Positions 52,297 to 61,752 of a stretch of 64,000 nt of DNA are shown piece after piece. Each line of letters opens with the position of its first letter. Positions within the stretch are counted from its first letter, which is position 1. Both the position numbers and the translations under genes were made by a program. A model generated the notes under the pieces. It was not told the origin of the DNA. It saw only the letters and a program-made list of their open reading frames with translations, and did no database searches. Source of the stretch: Kutzneria buriramensis (lineage in GTDB: Bacteria; Actinomycetota; Actinomycetes; Mycobacteriales; Pseudonocardiaceae); NCBI RefSeq assembly GCF_003387475.1, contig NZ_QUNO01000004.1:62001-126000 (forward strand). The letters are read 5' to 3'.

Positions 52297-54099
52297 ATGA
52301 CCACTTCGGAACCGCTGGCGCGACTGGCCGCCGAGCTGGACTTCATCGGGCGGCGGCTCCAGGTCGTCAGCCAGGAGTTGCAGCGCACGCAGGTCGTGGG
52401 CCCCGCGCCGTCGTTCGTGCAGACCTCGATGCCGATGCCGATGCCGGTCCCGGTCCAGCCGCCCGGCGCGCCCATGCCCGCACCCGTGCCCGGCCAGATG
52501 CCGCCGCCCAGGTACGTCCCGCCGCCTCCGCTGCCGGAACGCCTCGGCCGCGAGGGCGCCGGCAGCAAGGTCGTGGCCTGGGTCGGCGGTTCCGTCACGC
52601 TGCTCGGCATCGTGCTGCTGATGGTGCTGGCGGTGCAGCGCGGCTGGCTCGGACCGGAGCCGCGGGTGGTCGTCGGCGGTGGGCTGGGGCTCGCGCTGAT
52701 CGCCGGCGGCCTGTGGGTGCACCGGAATCCCGCCGGCCGCAGCGGTGCGTACGCGCTGGCCGCGACCGGTATCGCGGTCCTCTACCTGGACATCGCCGCC
52801 GCGACCTCGCTGTACGGGCTGATGCCGCAGTGGGCCGGGCTGCTCGTGGCCCTGCTGGTCGCCGCCGGTGGACTGCTGCTGGCCGCGCGCTGGAACGCCC
52901 AGTTCATCGCCATCTGGGTGATCCTCGGCTGCGCGGTGTGCGATCCGGTGCTGACGCACGGGTTCACGGCGCTGCTGGTGGCATTCCTGGTGGTGTTGCA
53001 GATCGGCGCGATGCCGGCCCAGTTGCTGCGGAGCTGGCCGGCGCTGGCGCTGGTCGCCGGCATCCCGCCCGTGCTGGCCAGCCTGGTGACCACAGTGTTC
53101 AGCGCCGGGCCCGGCGACCGCATGCAGACCGCCGGCGTGGCGCTGGCGGCGACGGTGGTCGGCGTCGCCGTCGCCGTGGTGGCGACGCTGCGCGACCGCG
53201 AGAACGTCGCGATGCCGGCGATCCTGCTGGCCACCGCCCCGGTTGCCGCGCTCGTCGCCGGCGTCACGCTGACCAAGTCGGAGGCCACGTGGCTGGCGGT
53301 GATCGTCGCCGTGCTGATGCTCGCGGTGGCGGTCTGCGACCGCTGGCTGGGCACACCGATCACGGTCACGGCGGCGGTCCTTGGCTCGGTCGCCGTCGTG
53401 GACGCGACCGTGCACGCGCTGACCGGCCCCACCCAAGCCGTCACCCTTCTGGGTGAATCTTTGGTGCTGGTTCTGGCCGCCGATCTCGTCCGGCACCGGG
53501 CTGCGCTGCTCGCCGCGCTGCTGACCGGCGGATTCGGCCTGCTCTGGGGCCTGACGACAGTCACGCCGGCCATGCTGGTCGTCTACCGGCCCGAGCAGGA
53601 GCTGACCGTCAGCACCGCGCTGACGGCCCTGCTGGTGGCCGTCGTGGCGATCGCGATTCCGCTGGTCGGGTACCGGATGAAGGTCATCGGAGCGCCGATC
53701 CGCCAGGCCGCGCCGTGGATCGTCGCCGGCGTCGTGATGCTGTACGGCGCGGCCGGCGCGGTGCTGTCCACCGCCCTGCTGATCGAGCCCGACCGGACCG
53801 GATTCGTGTTCGGGCACGCCGTGATCACCGTGTCGTGGACCGTCGCCGCCATCGCGTTGCTACTGCTCGGCGTCCGCTCCGCGGCGCTGCGCGCGGTCGG
53901 ATTGGTGCTGGTCGGGGCCGCTGTCGTGAAGCTCATCCTGTTCGACCTGGCGACCTTGGACGGGCTCGCCCGCGTGCTCGCCTTCTTGGCCGCAGGCCTG
54001 CTACTGCTGCTGGCGGGCACGCGGTACGCCCGTCTGGTCTCACGTGAAGGAGTCATAACGGATGAGTCGCGGGGCGTAACAAATCAGGTGCAGGACTGA
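52297..54099 (+). CDS. DUF2339 family multi-helix membrane protein
   Basis: A 600-residue membrane protein. Residues 1-95 are cytosolic with an N-terminal helix (LAAELDFIGRRLQVVSQELQR) and a Met-Pro/Pro-rich linker. The remaining approximately 500 residues are nearly continuous hydrophobic helices (about 15-18), with an early GREGAGSKVVAWVGGSVTLLGIVLLM and the later KLILFDLATLDGLARVLAF, both typical of DUF2339. Function is not established. ATG 52297 is used; the longer frame starts inside the rbsK coding region on the other strand. Confidence 0.85.
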   Translation: MTTSEPLARLAAELDFIGRRLQVVSQELQRTQVVGPAPSFVQTSMPMPMPVPVQPPGAPMPAPVPGQMPPPRYVPPPPLPERLGREGAGSKVVAWVGGSVTLLGIVLLMVLAVQRGWLGPEPRVVVGGGLGLALIAGGLWVHRNPAGRSGAYALAATGIAVLYLDIAAATSLYGLMPQWAGLLVALLVAAGGLLLAARWNAQFIAIWVILGCAVCDPVLTHGFTALLVAFLVVLQIGAMPAQLLRSWPALALVAGIPPVLASLVTTVFSAGPGDRMQTAGVALAATVVGVAVAVVATLRDRENVAMPAILLATAPVAALVAGVTLTKSEATWLAVIVAVLMLAVAVCDRWLGTPITVTAAVLGSVAVVDATVHALTGPTQAVTLLGESLVLVLAADLVRHRAALLAALLTGGFGLLWGLTTVTPAMLVVYRPEQELTVSTALTALLVAVVAIAIPLVGYRMKVIGAPIRQAAPWIVAGVVMLYGAAGAVLSTALLIEPDRTGFVFGHAVITVSWTVAAIALLLLGVRSAALRAVGLVLVGAAVVKLILFDLATLDGLARVLAFLAAGLLLLLAGTRYARLVSREGVITDESRGVTNQVQD

Positions 54100-54112
54100 T
54101 ACACACTGGTGT

Positions 54113-54134
54113 ACCGGCTGTTTTGGCAGCCGGT
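54113..54134 (+). terminator. Hairpin downstream of the DUF2339 gene
   Basis: Eight-base arms (54113-54120 and 54127-54134) enclose TTTTGG. A second, longer-range repeat (GTGCCCTGG/CCAGGGCAC) lies at about 54139-54197. The 167-base spacer otherwise carries the promoter of the next gene. Confidence 0.5.
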
Positions 54135-54266
54135 TGGGTGCCCTGGCGCCGATCGCGTAGCCCCCCGAGCGATACGGCACCAGGGCACTTATGCGTTCTC
54201 GGCCGTGGGCAAACGTTCACCCGTCCCGGGTGCGCGAGTGGCCGGGACCATGGTCAAAATGCTCCC

Positions 54267-55307
54267 ATGCGCCTTGTGACCACCACGCGCTGCCAGCGTC
54301 GGTTCGGCGCTCGGCGACTGCGAGCACTGGTGGCGGTCGGAATCGCGTGCGCGCTGCTGGCCGCCGGGCTGGAGGCCGAGCTACCGGTGGAGATCCAACC
54401 CGCGGTGAACGCCGCCGCGGTGCACGCGTTCGTCGCCGGGGACACCGGTGAGCTCCAGATCCTGGACATCGCCGCCGGCGATGTCACCGCCGTGGTGGAC
54501 ACCGGCGGCAAGGTCACCGGCCTCGCGGCGAGTCCCGACGGCCGCACCGTGTACGTGGTCAACGGCTGGACCGGCTCGGTAGCCGTCGTCGATGTGGCCC
54601 AGGCCAAGGTGGTCAAGCGGTTCCAGGTCAAAGCCGAGCTCGACTCGGCCGTGGTGCGGCCGGACGGCAAGCGCCTCTACGTCACCGGCACCGCGGGCGG
54701 GCAGGGCGTGGTGCTCGGCTTCGACACCGCCACCGACACGCTCGCCGCCGTGGTGCAGGTCGGCAGCGTCCCGACCGGCATCGCCGTCACGCCCGACGGC
54801 AATCACCTCTACGTGACGAACAACCAGAGCGCGACCGTCACCGTGATCGACCCGCGGATCGCGACCGTCACCCGCACCGTGCCCGTGGACCTGCTGCCTC
54901 AGTACGTCGCGATCAGCCCCGACGGCGCCACCACCTACGTCACGCACACCAGCCAACTGTCCAACACGGACGGTTCGGTCACCGTGCTGGACAACAAGAC
55001 CGACAAGGTCGTCGCGCGCATCCCCGTCGGCGTCGGCGCGTGCGCGCTCGCCGTCACCGCCGACCGGCTGTACGTCGCCAACCTCCAGGACCGCACCGTG
55101 TCCGTTGTGGACACGGTGACCCGACGCCTGGTGCAGACGCTCGTGTTCCCCGTGTACGGCATCGCCGTCTCCAACCGGGACCACAGCGTCTACCTGGCCA
55201 CCGGCCACACCACCGCCGTCGTCGACGGCGGCACCGGCCAGCTCACCTCGACGATCCGCATCACCGGCGAGAAGCAGCCGGCGACCGTCGTCGCGGTCAC
55301 CGGCTGA
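54267..55307 (+). CDS. Exported YVTN-family beta-propeller protein
   Basis: A 346-residue protein with a basic N-terminus and signal/anchor helix (RALVAVGIACALLAAGLEAEL), followed by about seven propeller blades with the YVTN words: DGRTVYVVNGWTGSVAVVDV, DGKRLYVTG, DGNHLYVTNNQSATVTVID, DGATTYVTHTSQ, DRLYVANLQDRTVSVVDT and HSVYLATGHT. Such proteins bind surfaces or partner proteins outside the membrane; no catalytic residues are evident. ATG 54267 is chosen because the signal peptide starts there. Confidence 0.85.
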   Translation: MRLVTTTRCQRRFGARRLRALVAVGIACALLAAGLEAELPVEIQPAVNAAAVHAFVAGDTGELQILDIAAGDVTAVVDTGGKVTGLAASPDGRTVYVVNGWTGSVAVVDVAQAKVVKRFQVKAELDSAVVRPDGKRLYVTGTAGGQGVVLGFDTATDTLAAVVQVGSVPTGIAVTPDGNHLYVTNNQSATVTVIDPRIATVTRTVPVDLLPQYVAISPDGATTYVTHTSQLSNTDGSVTVLDNKTDKVVARIPVGVGACALAVTADRLYVANLQDRTVSVVDTVTRRLVQTLVFPVYGIAVSNRDHSVYLATGHTTAVVDGGTGQLTSTIRITGEKQPATVVAVTG

Positions 55308-55310
55308 GCC

Positions 55311-55577
55311 TCACTGCTGAGGGAGGAGCTCCGGCGCCTCGGCCTGCACGGCCGCCAGCACCTGCTGGATCGAGGGGTTGACCATCCAGGTGCTGCCCAC
55401 GTTGACCGTCGGCACCGTCTCGTTGCCGTTGGCCGCCGCCCGCACCGCCGCCGCCGCGTCCGGGTCCTGCCAGATGTCCAGCTCGCGGTAGGGCAGGCCG
55501 CTGCGCTTGAGGTTGGACCGCAGCATGTCGCAGAAGGGGCAGCCCGGCCGCACGTGTACAAGCACTTCAGTGGTCAC
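55311..55577 (-). CDS. Glutaredoxin-like protein (mycoredoxin type)
   Basis: An 88-residue thioredoxin-fold protein: strand TEVLVHVRPGCPFCDML with active-site C-P-F-C, helix, LPYRELDIWQDPDAAAAVRAAANGNETVPTVNVG with the cis-Pro TVPTV motif, and a C-terminal helix. Actinobacterial proteins of this type (mycoredoxins) reduce mycothiol mixed disulfides; ino1 in the same window supplies mycothiol's inositol. GTG 55577 is used because homologues begin at this point; the longer frame is not conserved-looking. Confidence 0.85.
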   Translation of the reverse strand: MTTEVLVHVRPGCPFCDMLRSNLKRSGLPYRELDIWQDPDAAAAVRAAANGNETVPTVNVGSTWMVNPSIQQVLAAVQAEAPELLPQQ

Positions 55578-55692
55578 TCGATGGCCAACCTCTCGCCCGG
55601 AACCGATATTCCATCCCCCACCCATCCCTGGGGGGCGTCCCTCGCTCAGCGTACCGAGCCGAGGGCCGCTCCCGGGGCGGCGAAGATCCACA

Positions 55693-55719
55693 TGTGGACA
55701 ACTCCGGCCCTGTGGACAA
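55693..55719 (-). promoter_or_regulatory. Two perfect DnaA-box sequences
   Basis: TGTGGACAA, the reverse complement of TTGTCCACA, occurs at 55693-55701 and 55711-55719 in the same orientation, 18 bases apart. They lie in the 148-base spacer between the glutaredoxin start and the MMPL stop. Confidence 0.5.
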
Positions 55720-55725
55720 CCGCGG

Positions 55726-57885
55726 TCAGTGCACGAGCTCCGGCTCCCGCACAACCGCCACGTCGTCGTCCGGCTCGTCCGACTCCTGGATGCCGACCCG
55801 CTCCTGGAGCCGGCGCAGCGGACCGGGGGCCCACCACGCGGCGTTGCCGAGCAGCCGCAGCACGGCCGGCACCAGCAGCAGCCGCACCACCGTCGCGTCC
55901 AGCACCAGCGCGACGATCATGCCGACGCCGATGAACCGCATGATCACGATGCTGGACAGGCCGAAAGCGCCGGTGACGACGATCAGCAGCAGGGCGGCGG
56001 CGCTGATCATCCGACCCGTGCGGACCAGGCCGGTGCGCACGGCCTCGGGCGTGGACATGCCCTTGTTCCGGGCCTCGACCATCCGCGACAGCAGGAACGT
56101 CTCGTAGTCGGTGGACAGGCCGAACACGAGCGCACCGATCAGCACCATCACGCCGACCTGCATCGGCTGCGGCGTCACGTCGAGCACCCCGGCGCCGTGC
56201 CCCTCCTGGAACACGAACGTCAGCACGCCGAAGGTCGCCGACAGGCTCAGGGCGCTCATCAGCACGGCCTTGATCGGCAGCAGCACGGAGCCGAACGCCA
56301 GGAACATCAACAGCAGCGTCGCGCCGACGAGGATGGCGACCATCCACGGCAGCCGGTCGAAGATCGACTGGGTGCTGTCGGCCAGCTTGGCCGTGAAGCC
56401 GCCGACCAGCACCTCGGTGCCTGCCGGGTGGGGCAGCGCCCGCAAATCCTTGACGGCATCCTTGGCCTGGTCGCCGAGCGGGTCACCGGGCAGGTTGCCG
56501 GTGAACACGTACACGTCGCCCTTGGCGCCGACCGGGTGCACGTCACTGGCGACCTTGCCGGCGTCCTGGACGAACTTCGCCATGTCGGCCTGGCCCAGCG
56601 TCTTGCCCCGCAGCACGATCGAGGCGACGTCGTTGCCGGTGGACGGGAACGCCTTGGTGATGGACTCGATGGCCTGACGCCCGGGGTCGCTGGGCGGCAG
56701 CTGCTTCTCGTCGGCGGCGCCGAACTTCACGTTCAGGAACGGCGCGCCGAGCACCAGCAGCACGGCGACGATCGGCACCACGAACAGCGCCGGCCGCTTC
56801 ATCACGGTGCCGGCCACGCGGTTGAGCCAGCGCGGCTCCGGGTTGGCGGCCTTGCCCCGCCGCCACGGCACCGACAGCTTGTCGATACGGGGACCGAGCA
56901 CGCTCAGCATCGCCGGCAGCAGCGTCAGCGACACGATGGCGGCGATGGCCACCGCGGACATGCCGCCGTAGGCGACGGCCTTGAGGAAGTCGAGCGGGAA
57001 CACCATCAGCCCGGCCAGGGCGATCACCAGCAGCGTCGCGGAGAAGGCGACGGTCCGTCCGGCGGTGGCGACGGTGCGGCGCACGGCCTCGGCGGTGTCG
57101 CGACCGGCGGCGAGTTCCTCACGGAACCGCCCGACGGTGAACAGGCCGTAGTCGATGGCCAAGCCCAGCCCCAGCAGCGACGCCACGTTCACCGCGAAGG
57201 TGTTCACGTCCAGGCCGAGGGAGATCAACCGCAGCACGCCCAGCGCGCCGAGGATGGACAGGCCGCCGACGAGCACCGGCATCAGCGCCGCGACGACGCT
57301 GCCGAAGATCACCACCAGCAGCACGAGCACCACCGGCAGCGAGACGAACTCGGCGAACTCCACGTCGGTCATGGACTTGTCGGTGATCGTCTTCTGGAGC
57401 GGCGCCTGGCCGCCGATCTGGGTCTGCACGCCGTCGACCGCGAGCTTGTCGGCGATCGCCGCGTACTGCGCGCTCTGCTTGCTCTGGTCGGCGGAGGCAA
57501 GGGTGATGGTGGCCAGACCGTGCGTCCTGCTCGCGTCGGCGAGCTGCGGCACGTGGGTGTTCCAGTACGAGACGACCTTGCTCACGTCGTCCTTGGGCAG
57601 CGCCGCCAGCTTGTCGTTGATCTTGCGGGCCAGTGCCGGGTCGTCGACGGTGGTTCCGGCCGGCGCGGTGTACAGCACGACGACGTCGCCGCCCTGCTTG
57701 CCGATGGAGTCCTCGATCACCTTGTCGACCTGCGCGGCCTGGCTGCCGGGATCGTCGTAGCCGCCCTGGGTGAGGCTGCCGGTCACCCCCGCACCCCAGG
57801 CGCCGCCGATCACCGTCAGCAACAGCACGCCGATGATCACGATCCAGCGGCGTCGGTACGCCAGCGTTCCCCAGGAAGCGAACAT
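55726..57885 (-). CDS. MMPL/RND family exporter
   Basis: A 719-residue membrane transporter with twelve helices in two six-helix halves, each preceded by a large extracytoplasmic domain (about 30-180 and 390-530). The first half contains GLAIDYGLFTVGRFREEL and the second FGLSTDYETFLLSRMVEA, the two Asp-Tyr signatures that carry proton coupling in MMPL proteins. Related mycobacterial proteins export lipids or drugs. The gene is divergent from a TetR regulator whose dyad operators fill the spacer, indicating drug- or lipid-inducible expression. The start is ATG 57885. Confidence 0.93.
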   Translation of the reverse strand: MFASWGTLAYRRRWIVIIGVLLLTVIGGAWGAGVTGSLTQGGYDDPGSQAAQVDKVIEDSIGKQGGDVVVLYTAPAGTTVDDPALARKINDKLAALPKDDVSKVVSYWNTHVPQLADASRTHGLATITLASADQSKQSAQYAAIADKLAVDGVQTQIGGQAPLQKTITDKSMTDVEFAEFVSLPVVLVLLVVIFGSVVAALMPVLVGGLSILGALGVLRLISLGLDVNTFAVNVASLLGLGLAIDYGLFTVGRFREELAAGRDTAEAVRRTVATAGRTVAFSATLLVIALAGLMVFPLDFLKAVAYGGMSAVAIAAIVSLTLLPAMLSVLGPRIDKLSVPWRRGKAANPEPRWLNRVAGTVMKRPALFVVPIVAVLLVLGAPFLNVKFGAADEKQLPPSDPGRQAIESITKAFPSTGNDVASIVLRGKTLGQADMAKFVQDAGKVASDVHPVGAKGDVYVFTGNLPGDPLGDQAKDAVKDLRALPHPAGTEVLVGGFTAKLADSTQSIFDRLPWMVAILVGATLLLMFLAFGSVLLPIKAVLMSALSLSATFGVLTFVFQEGHGAGVLDVTPQPMQVGVMVLIGALVFGLSTDYETFLLSRMVEARNKGMSTPEAVRTGLVRTGRMISAAALLLIVVTGAFGLSSIVIMRFIGVGMIVALVLDATVVRLLLVPAVLRLLGNAAWWAPGPLRRLQERVGIQESDEPDDDVAVVREPELVH

Positions 57886-57927
57886 CCACCCCTCCGTCGT
57901 TGTACCGTTCCCCTAGGACAGCCACCT

Positions 57928-57978
57928 GTAAACACTGTTAACTCGGTCCGACGGTACGGGATGGTTAACGGCGTTTAC
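57928..57978. promoter_or_regulatory. Paired inverted operator between MMPL exporter and TetR
   Basis: GTAAACACTGTTAAC at 57928-57942 and its near-perfect inverted copy GTTAACGGCGTTTAC at 57964-57978 share the word GTAAAC-N3-GTTAAC. They lie between the two divergent starts, and are very probably bound by the TetR protein. Confidence 0.75.
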
Positions 57979-57996
57979 AACACGATGGGGTGAACT

Positions 57997-58752
57997 ATGA
58001 CGGAGACCACGCGACGTGATCGGCCCCGCGCCGACACCGAGCGGGAAATCCGCCAGCAGGCGCGCAGGCTACTGGTGGAGCAGGGCCGCGAGGCCGTCAC
58101 GCTGCGCGCGATCGCCCGTGAGCTGGGCATCACCGCGCCCGCGCTGTACCGGTACTACGACTCGCGCGAGGACCTGCTGCGGCGCGTGATCGACGACATC
58201 TGCGTCGACCTGGGCGCGGAGCTGACCGCCGACATCGGCCAGATCGACGAGCACGACGCGGTCGGCGGCGTGCTGGCCGTCTGCCGCGGTTTCCGCCGCT
58301 GGGCGCTGGCCCACCCGCAGGAATTCACCCTCGTCTTCGCCTCGCCCGACGACTCCGCGCACTGCGTGGTCGACGACTCGACGGGCAAGATGCTGCGGCC
58401 GGCCAAGGACCAGTTCGGCCGGATCTTCCTGAACATGGCCGGCAAGCTGCTGGCCGCCCACGAGCTGCTGCTGCCCGACGAGGAGCACGTGCCCGAGGAG
58501 CTGCGCGGCGACCTCATCGCCTTCCGCGGCACCCTGCTGGCGCAGATCAAGCAGGAGGGCATCGAGCTGCCCGAGCAGGCGCTCAACCTGTCCGTGGTCT
58601 ACCTGATGCTCCAGTTCTGGGTCCGCCTGTACGGCCAGGTGGCCCTGGAGGTGTTCGGGCGGTTCCCGTTCGCGGTGACCAACCCGGAGCCGCTGTTCGA
58701 ATCCATGCTCACCCAGCTGCTGGACGACATCGGCCTGGCCGACGCGGCCTGA
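57997..58752 (+). CDS. TetR family transcriptional regulator
   Basis: A 251-residue repressor. The N-terminal HTH spans about 15-62 (IRQQARRLLVEQGREAVTLRAIARELGITAPALYRYYDSREDLLRRV, with ITAPALYRYY as recognition helix). The ligand domain contains RRWALAHPQEFTLVFASP, a WHG-type region. It is divergent from the MMPL exporter with paired dyads in the spacer, so it probably represses the exporter and itself. The start is ATG 57997. The stop codon begins a strong terminator shared with leuS. Confidence 0.94.
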   Translation: MTETTRRDRPRADTEREIRQQARRLLVEQGREAVTLRAIARELGITAPALYRYYDSREDLLRRVIDDICVDLGAELTADIGQIDEHDAVGGVLAVCRGFRRWALAHPQEFTLVFASPDDSAHCVVDDSTGKMLRPAKDQFGRIFLNMAGKLLAAHELLLPDEEHVPEELRGDLIAFRGTLLAQIKQEGIELPEQALNLSVVYLMLQFWVRLYGQVALEVFGRFPFAVTNPEPLFESMLTQLLDDIGLADAA

Positions 58753-58779
58753 GGGGTCCCGCGAGCGGGACCCCTCAGG
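58748..58779. terminator. Bidirectional terminator between tetR and leuS
   Basis: Fifteen-base perfect arms (58748-58762 and 58765-58779) overlapping the TetR stop codon and ending three bases before the leuS stop. It serves both converging genes. Confidence 0.88.
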
Positions 58780-58782
58780 GAC

Positions 58783-61587
58783 TCACGCGACGATGTTGAC
58801 CAGCCGGCCCGGCACCACGATGACCTTGCGCGGCTCCTTGCCGCCCAGCAGCTCGGCCACCTTCGCGTCGGCCAGCGCGACCGCCTTGACCTGCTCCTGG
58901 TCGGCGTCGGCGGCCACGGTGATCCGCGCCTTCACCTTGCCGTTGACCTGGATCGGGTACTCGACCGTGTCGTCGACCAGGTAGCGCTCGTCGGCCACCG
59001 GGAACGGCCCGTGCGCCAGCGAGGTGTCGTGGCCCAGCCGCTGCCACAGCTCCTCGGCGATGTGCGGGCACAGCGGCGCCAGCATCAGCACCAGCGGCTC
59101 GGCGACCGACCGCGGCGTGACGCCGGCCTTGGTCAGGAAGTTGTTCAGCTCGATCAGCTTCGCGCCGGCGGTGTTGTAGCGCATCTCCGCGTAGTCCTCG
59201 CGGACGCCGGCGATCGCCTTGTGCAGCGCGCGCAGCGTCGCCTCGTCCGGCTCCGCCTCGCTGACCCGCAGCTGCCCGGTCTCCTCGTCGACCATGTTGC
59301 GCCACAGCCGTTGCAGGAAGCGCTGCGCGCCGACGACGTCCTTGGTCGCCCACGGCCGGGAGACCTCCAGCGGCCCCATGGACATCTCGTACAGCCGGAA
59401 GGTGTCGGCCCCGTAGTTGTCGCACATCTCGTCGGGGGTGACGACGTTCTTCAGGCTCTTGCCCATCTTGCCGTACTCGCGGTTGACCTCCTGGTCCTGC
59501 CAGAAGTACTTGCCGTCCCGCTCGACGACCTCGTCGGCCGGCACGTACACGCCGCGCGCGTCGGTGTAGGCGTAGGCCTGGATGTAGCCCTGGTTGAACA
59601 GCCGGCGGTACGGCTCGTCCGAGCTGACCTCGCCCAGGTCGAACAGCACCTTCTGCCAGAACCGGGAGTACAGCAGGTGCAGCACGGCGTGCTCGACGCC
59701 GCCGATGTACAGGTCCACGCCGCCCGGGTCGGCGGAGCCGTGGATCTCCGGGCGCGGGCCCAACCAGTACTTCTCGTTGACCGCGTCGACGAACCGGTCG
59801 GTGTTCTCCGGGTCCACGTAGCGCAGCTGGTACCAGCAGGAGCCGGCCCAGTTGGGCATGGTGTTGGCGTCGCGCCGGTACATCTTCGGCCCGTCGCCCA
59901 GGTCCAGCTCCACGTTCAGCCACTCGGTGGCGCGGGACAGCGGCGGCGACGGCTCGGTGTTCGGGTCGTTCGGGTCGAAGGTCCGCGGCGAGTAGTCGTC
60001 CACCTCGGGCAGCTCGACCGGCAGCTGGTCGACGGGGATGTCGTGGGCGACGCCGTGCTCGTCGTAGACGATCGGGAACGGCTCGCCCCAGTAGCGCTGC
60101 CGGGAGAACAGCCAGTCGCGCAGCTTGTACTGCACGGTGCCCTCGCCGGCGCCGCGCTCGGCCAGCCACTCGGTGATCGCCTTCTTGGCCTGCACGACGT
60201 CCATGCCGTCCAGGAAGCCCGAGTTGATGGCGGGGCCCTCGCCGGTGAAGGCCTTGCCGTCGAAGCCTTCCGTGGGCTGCACGGTGCGGATGATCGGCAG
60301 CCCGAACACCTCGGCGAAGTCCCAGTCGCGGGTGTCCTGACCGGGCACCGCCATGATCGCGCCGGTGCCGTAGCCCATCAGCACGTAGTCGGCGACGAAC
60401 ACCGGGATGCTCGCGCCGTTGACCGGGTTGACCGCGTACGAGCCGGTGAACACACCGGTCTTGTCCTTGTTCTCCTGACGGTCCAGTTCGGACTTGCGGG
60501 AGGCCGCCAGCCGGTACGCCGCAACGGCTTCCGCCGGGGTGGCCGCGCCACCGGTCCACCGGTCGTCCACATCGGACGGCCAGGCGTCGGCGGTCAGCGA
60601 GTCCACCAGCGGGTGCTCCGGGGCTACTACCAGGTAGGTCGCGCCGAACAGGGTGTCGGGCCGGGTGGTGAAGACCTCGATGCTGTGCTCGCCGGACGCG
60701 AAGCGGACCCGGGCGCCGTGCGAGCGCCCGATCCAGTTGCGCTGCATCGACTTGATCTTCTCGGGCCAGTCCAGCCGGTCCAGGTCGTCGACCAGGCGGT
60801 CGGAGTAGGCGGTGATGCGCATCATCCACTGGCGCAGGTTGCGCCGGAACACCGGGAAGTTGCCGCGCTCGCTGCGGCCGTCCGCGGTGACCTCCTCGTT
60901 GGACAGCACGGTGCCCAGGCCCGGGCACCAGTTCACCGGCGCCTCGGACAGGTAGGCCAGCCGCCGTGAGTCGATCTTCGCGCGGCGCTCGTCGTCGGAC
61001 AGCGTCGCCCAGGACGGGTCCTTGGCGTACTCGGCCTCCAGCTCGGCGATCGGCCGCGCCCGCCCGGCCGACTCGTCGTACCAGGAGTTGTAGATGCGCA
61101 GGAAGATCCACTGCGTCCACCGGTAGTAGCCCGGGTCGATGGTGGAGATCCGGCGGCGCTCGTCGTGGCCCAGCCCCACCCGGCGGATCTGCCGCAGGTA
61201 GGTGGCGATGTTGTCCTCGGTGGTCTTGCGCGGGTGCTGCCCGGTCTGCACGGCGTACTGCTCGGCCGGCAGGCCGAACGCGTCGAAGCCCATGGTGTGC
61301 AGCACGTTCCGGCCGTTCATCCGGTGGAACCGGGCGAACACGTCGGTGCCGATGAAGCCCAGGGGGTGGCCGACGTGCAGGCCCGCGCCCGACGGGTACG
61401 GGAACATGTCCTGCACGAACATCTTGTCGGCGGGCAGCGGCGCGTCGCTGCTCAGCGCGCCGACCGGGTTCGGCGCGTGGAAGGTGCCGTGCTCCTCCCA
61501 GTGCTGCTGCCAGCGGCGCTCGAACTCGCCGGCCAGTTCGGCGGTGTAACGGTGGGCCGGCGCCGCCTCAGCGGTCTGCTCGGTCAT
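58783..61587 (-). CDS. leuS: Leucyl-tRNA synthetase
   Basis: A 934-residue class I synthetase that charges tRNA-Leu. The HIGH motif is H71-VGH74 in [17 protein letters not shown]. The editing (CP1) domain carries [17 protein letters not shown] and [19 protein letters not shown]. The KMSKS loop is K707-MGKS711 in [12 protein letters not shown]-terminal anticodon domain follows with [13 protein letters not shown]. Length and motifs match actinobacterial LeuRS, with an extended insert before the anticodon domain. ATG 61587 follows GAGAGGGA. Transcription is probably controlled by the leader-peptide attenuator just upstream. Confidence 0.97.
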   Translation of the reverse strand: MTEQTAEAAPAHRYTAELAGEFERRWQQHWEEHGTFHAPNPVGALSSDAPLPADKMFVQDMFPYPSGAGLHVGHPLGFIGTDVFARFHRMNGRNVLHTMGFDAFGLPAEQYAVQTGQHPRKTTEDNIATYLRQIRRVGLGHDERRRISTIDPGYYRWTQWIFLRIYNSWYDESAGRARPIAELEAEYAKDPSWATLSDDERRAKIDSRRLAYLSEAPVNWCPGLGTVLSNEEVTADGRSERGNFPVFRRNLRQWMMRITAYSDRLVDDLDRLDWPEKIKSMQRNWIGRSHGARVRFASGEHSIEVFTTRPDTLFGATYLVVAPEHPLVDSLTADAWPSDVDDRWTGGAATPAEAVAAYRLAASRKSELDRQENKDKTGVFTGSYAVNPVNGASIPVFVADYVLMGYGTGAIMAVPGQDTRDWDFAEVFGLPIIRTVQPTEGFDGKAFTGEGPAINSGFLDGMDVVQAKKAITEWLAERGAGEGTVQYKLRDWLFSRQRYWGEPFPIVYDEHGVAHDIPVDQLPVELPEVDDYSPRTFDPNDPNTEPSPPLSRATEWLNVELDLGDGPKMYRRDANTMPNWAGSCWYQLRYVDPENTDRFVDAVNEKYWLGPRPEIHGSADPGGVDLYIGGVEHAVLHLLYSRFWQKVLFDLGEVSSDEPYRRLFNQGYIQAYAYTDARGVYVPADEVVERDGKYFWQDQEVNREYGKMGKSLKNVVTPDEMCDNYGADTFRLYEMSMGPLEVSRPWATKDVVGAQRFLQRLWRNMVDEETGQLRVSEAEPDEATLRALHKAIAGVREDYAEMRYNTAGAKLIELNNFLTKAGVTPRSVAEPLVLMLAPLCPHIAEELWQRLGHDTSLAHGPFPVADERYLVDDTVEYPIQVNGKVKARITVAADADQEQVKAVALADAKVAELLGGKEPRKVIVVPGRLVNIVA

Positions 61588-61623
61588 CGAAGTCCCTCTC
61601 GTCGTACCTGCCCCTGACAACAC

Positions 61624-61734
61624 AAAACCCCCCAGCCCGGATGGGCATGGAGGGCTGCCGCGTCGACCACTTCGTCAGGAGGTCAACGCGGCTAAATAAG
61701 GAGCAGGCGGACCGTGCTCATGGGCCGAAGTTTA
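61624..61734 (-). promoter_or_regulatory. Leader-peptide transcription attenuator of leuS
   Basis: On the minus strand, in order: a possible -10 box TAAACT (61729-61734); a leader ORF beginning eight bases later; a stem 61681-61691 with 61658-61668 (11 pairs, one G-U); and a terminator at 61624-61654 of CCCTCC/GGGGGG plus GCCC/GGGC arms followed by TTTT. Stalling at the Leu codons would favour an alternative structure and leuS expression. The parts are visible; the mechanism is inferred. Confidence 0.82.
61692..61721 (-). CDS. leuS leader peptide with three consecutive Leu codons
   Basis: A nine-residue ORF, MSTVRLLLI then TAG. The codons CTG, CTC and CTT (three different Leu codons in a row) lie two codons before the stop. 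The ATG is eight bases past a possible -10 box, so the message may be leaderless. The following hairpins place it as a ribosome-stalling sensor of charged tRNA-Leu. Confidence 0.8.
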   Translation of the reverse strand: MSTVRLLLI

Positions 61735-61752
61735 GCGCACACTCTGTAGGTC

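Noticed and set aside
61588-61752. T-box riboswitch before leuS
   Set aside because: I see no T-box core sequence or specifier-loop layout; the Leu-codon leader peptide and terminator explain the region better.
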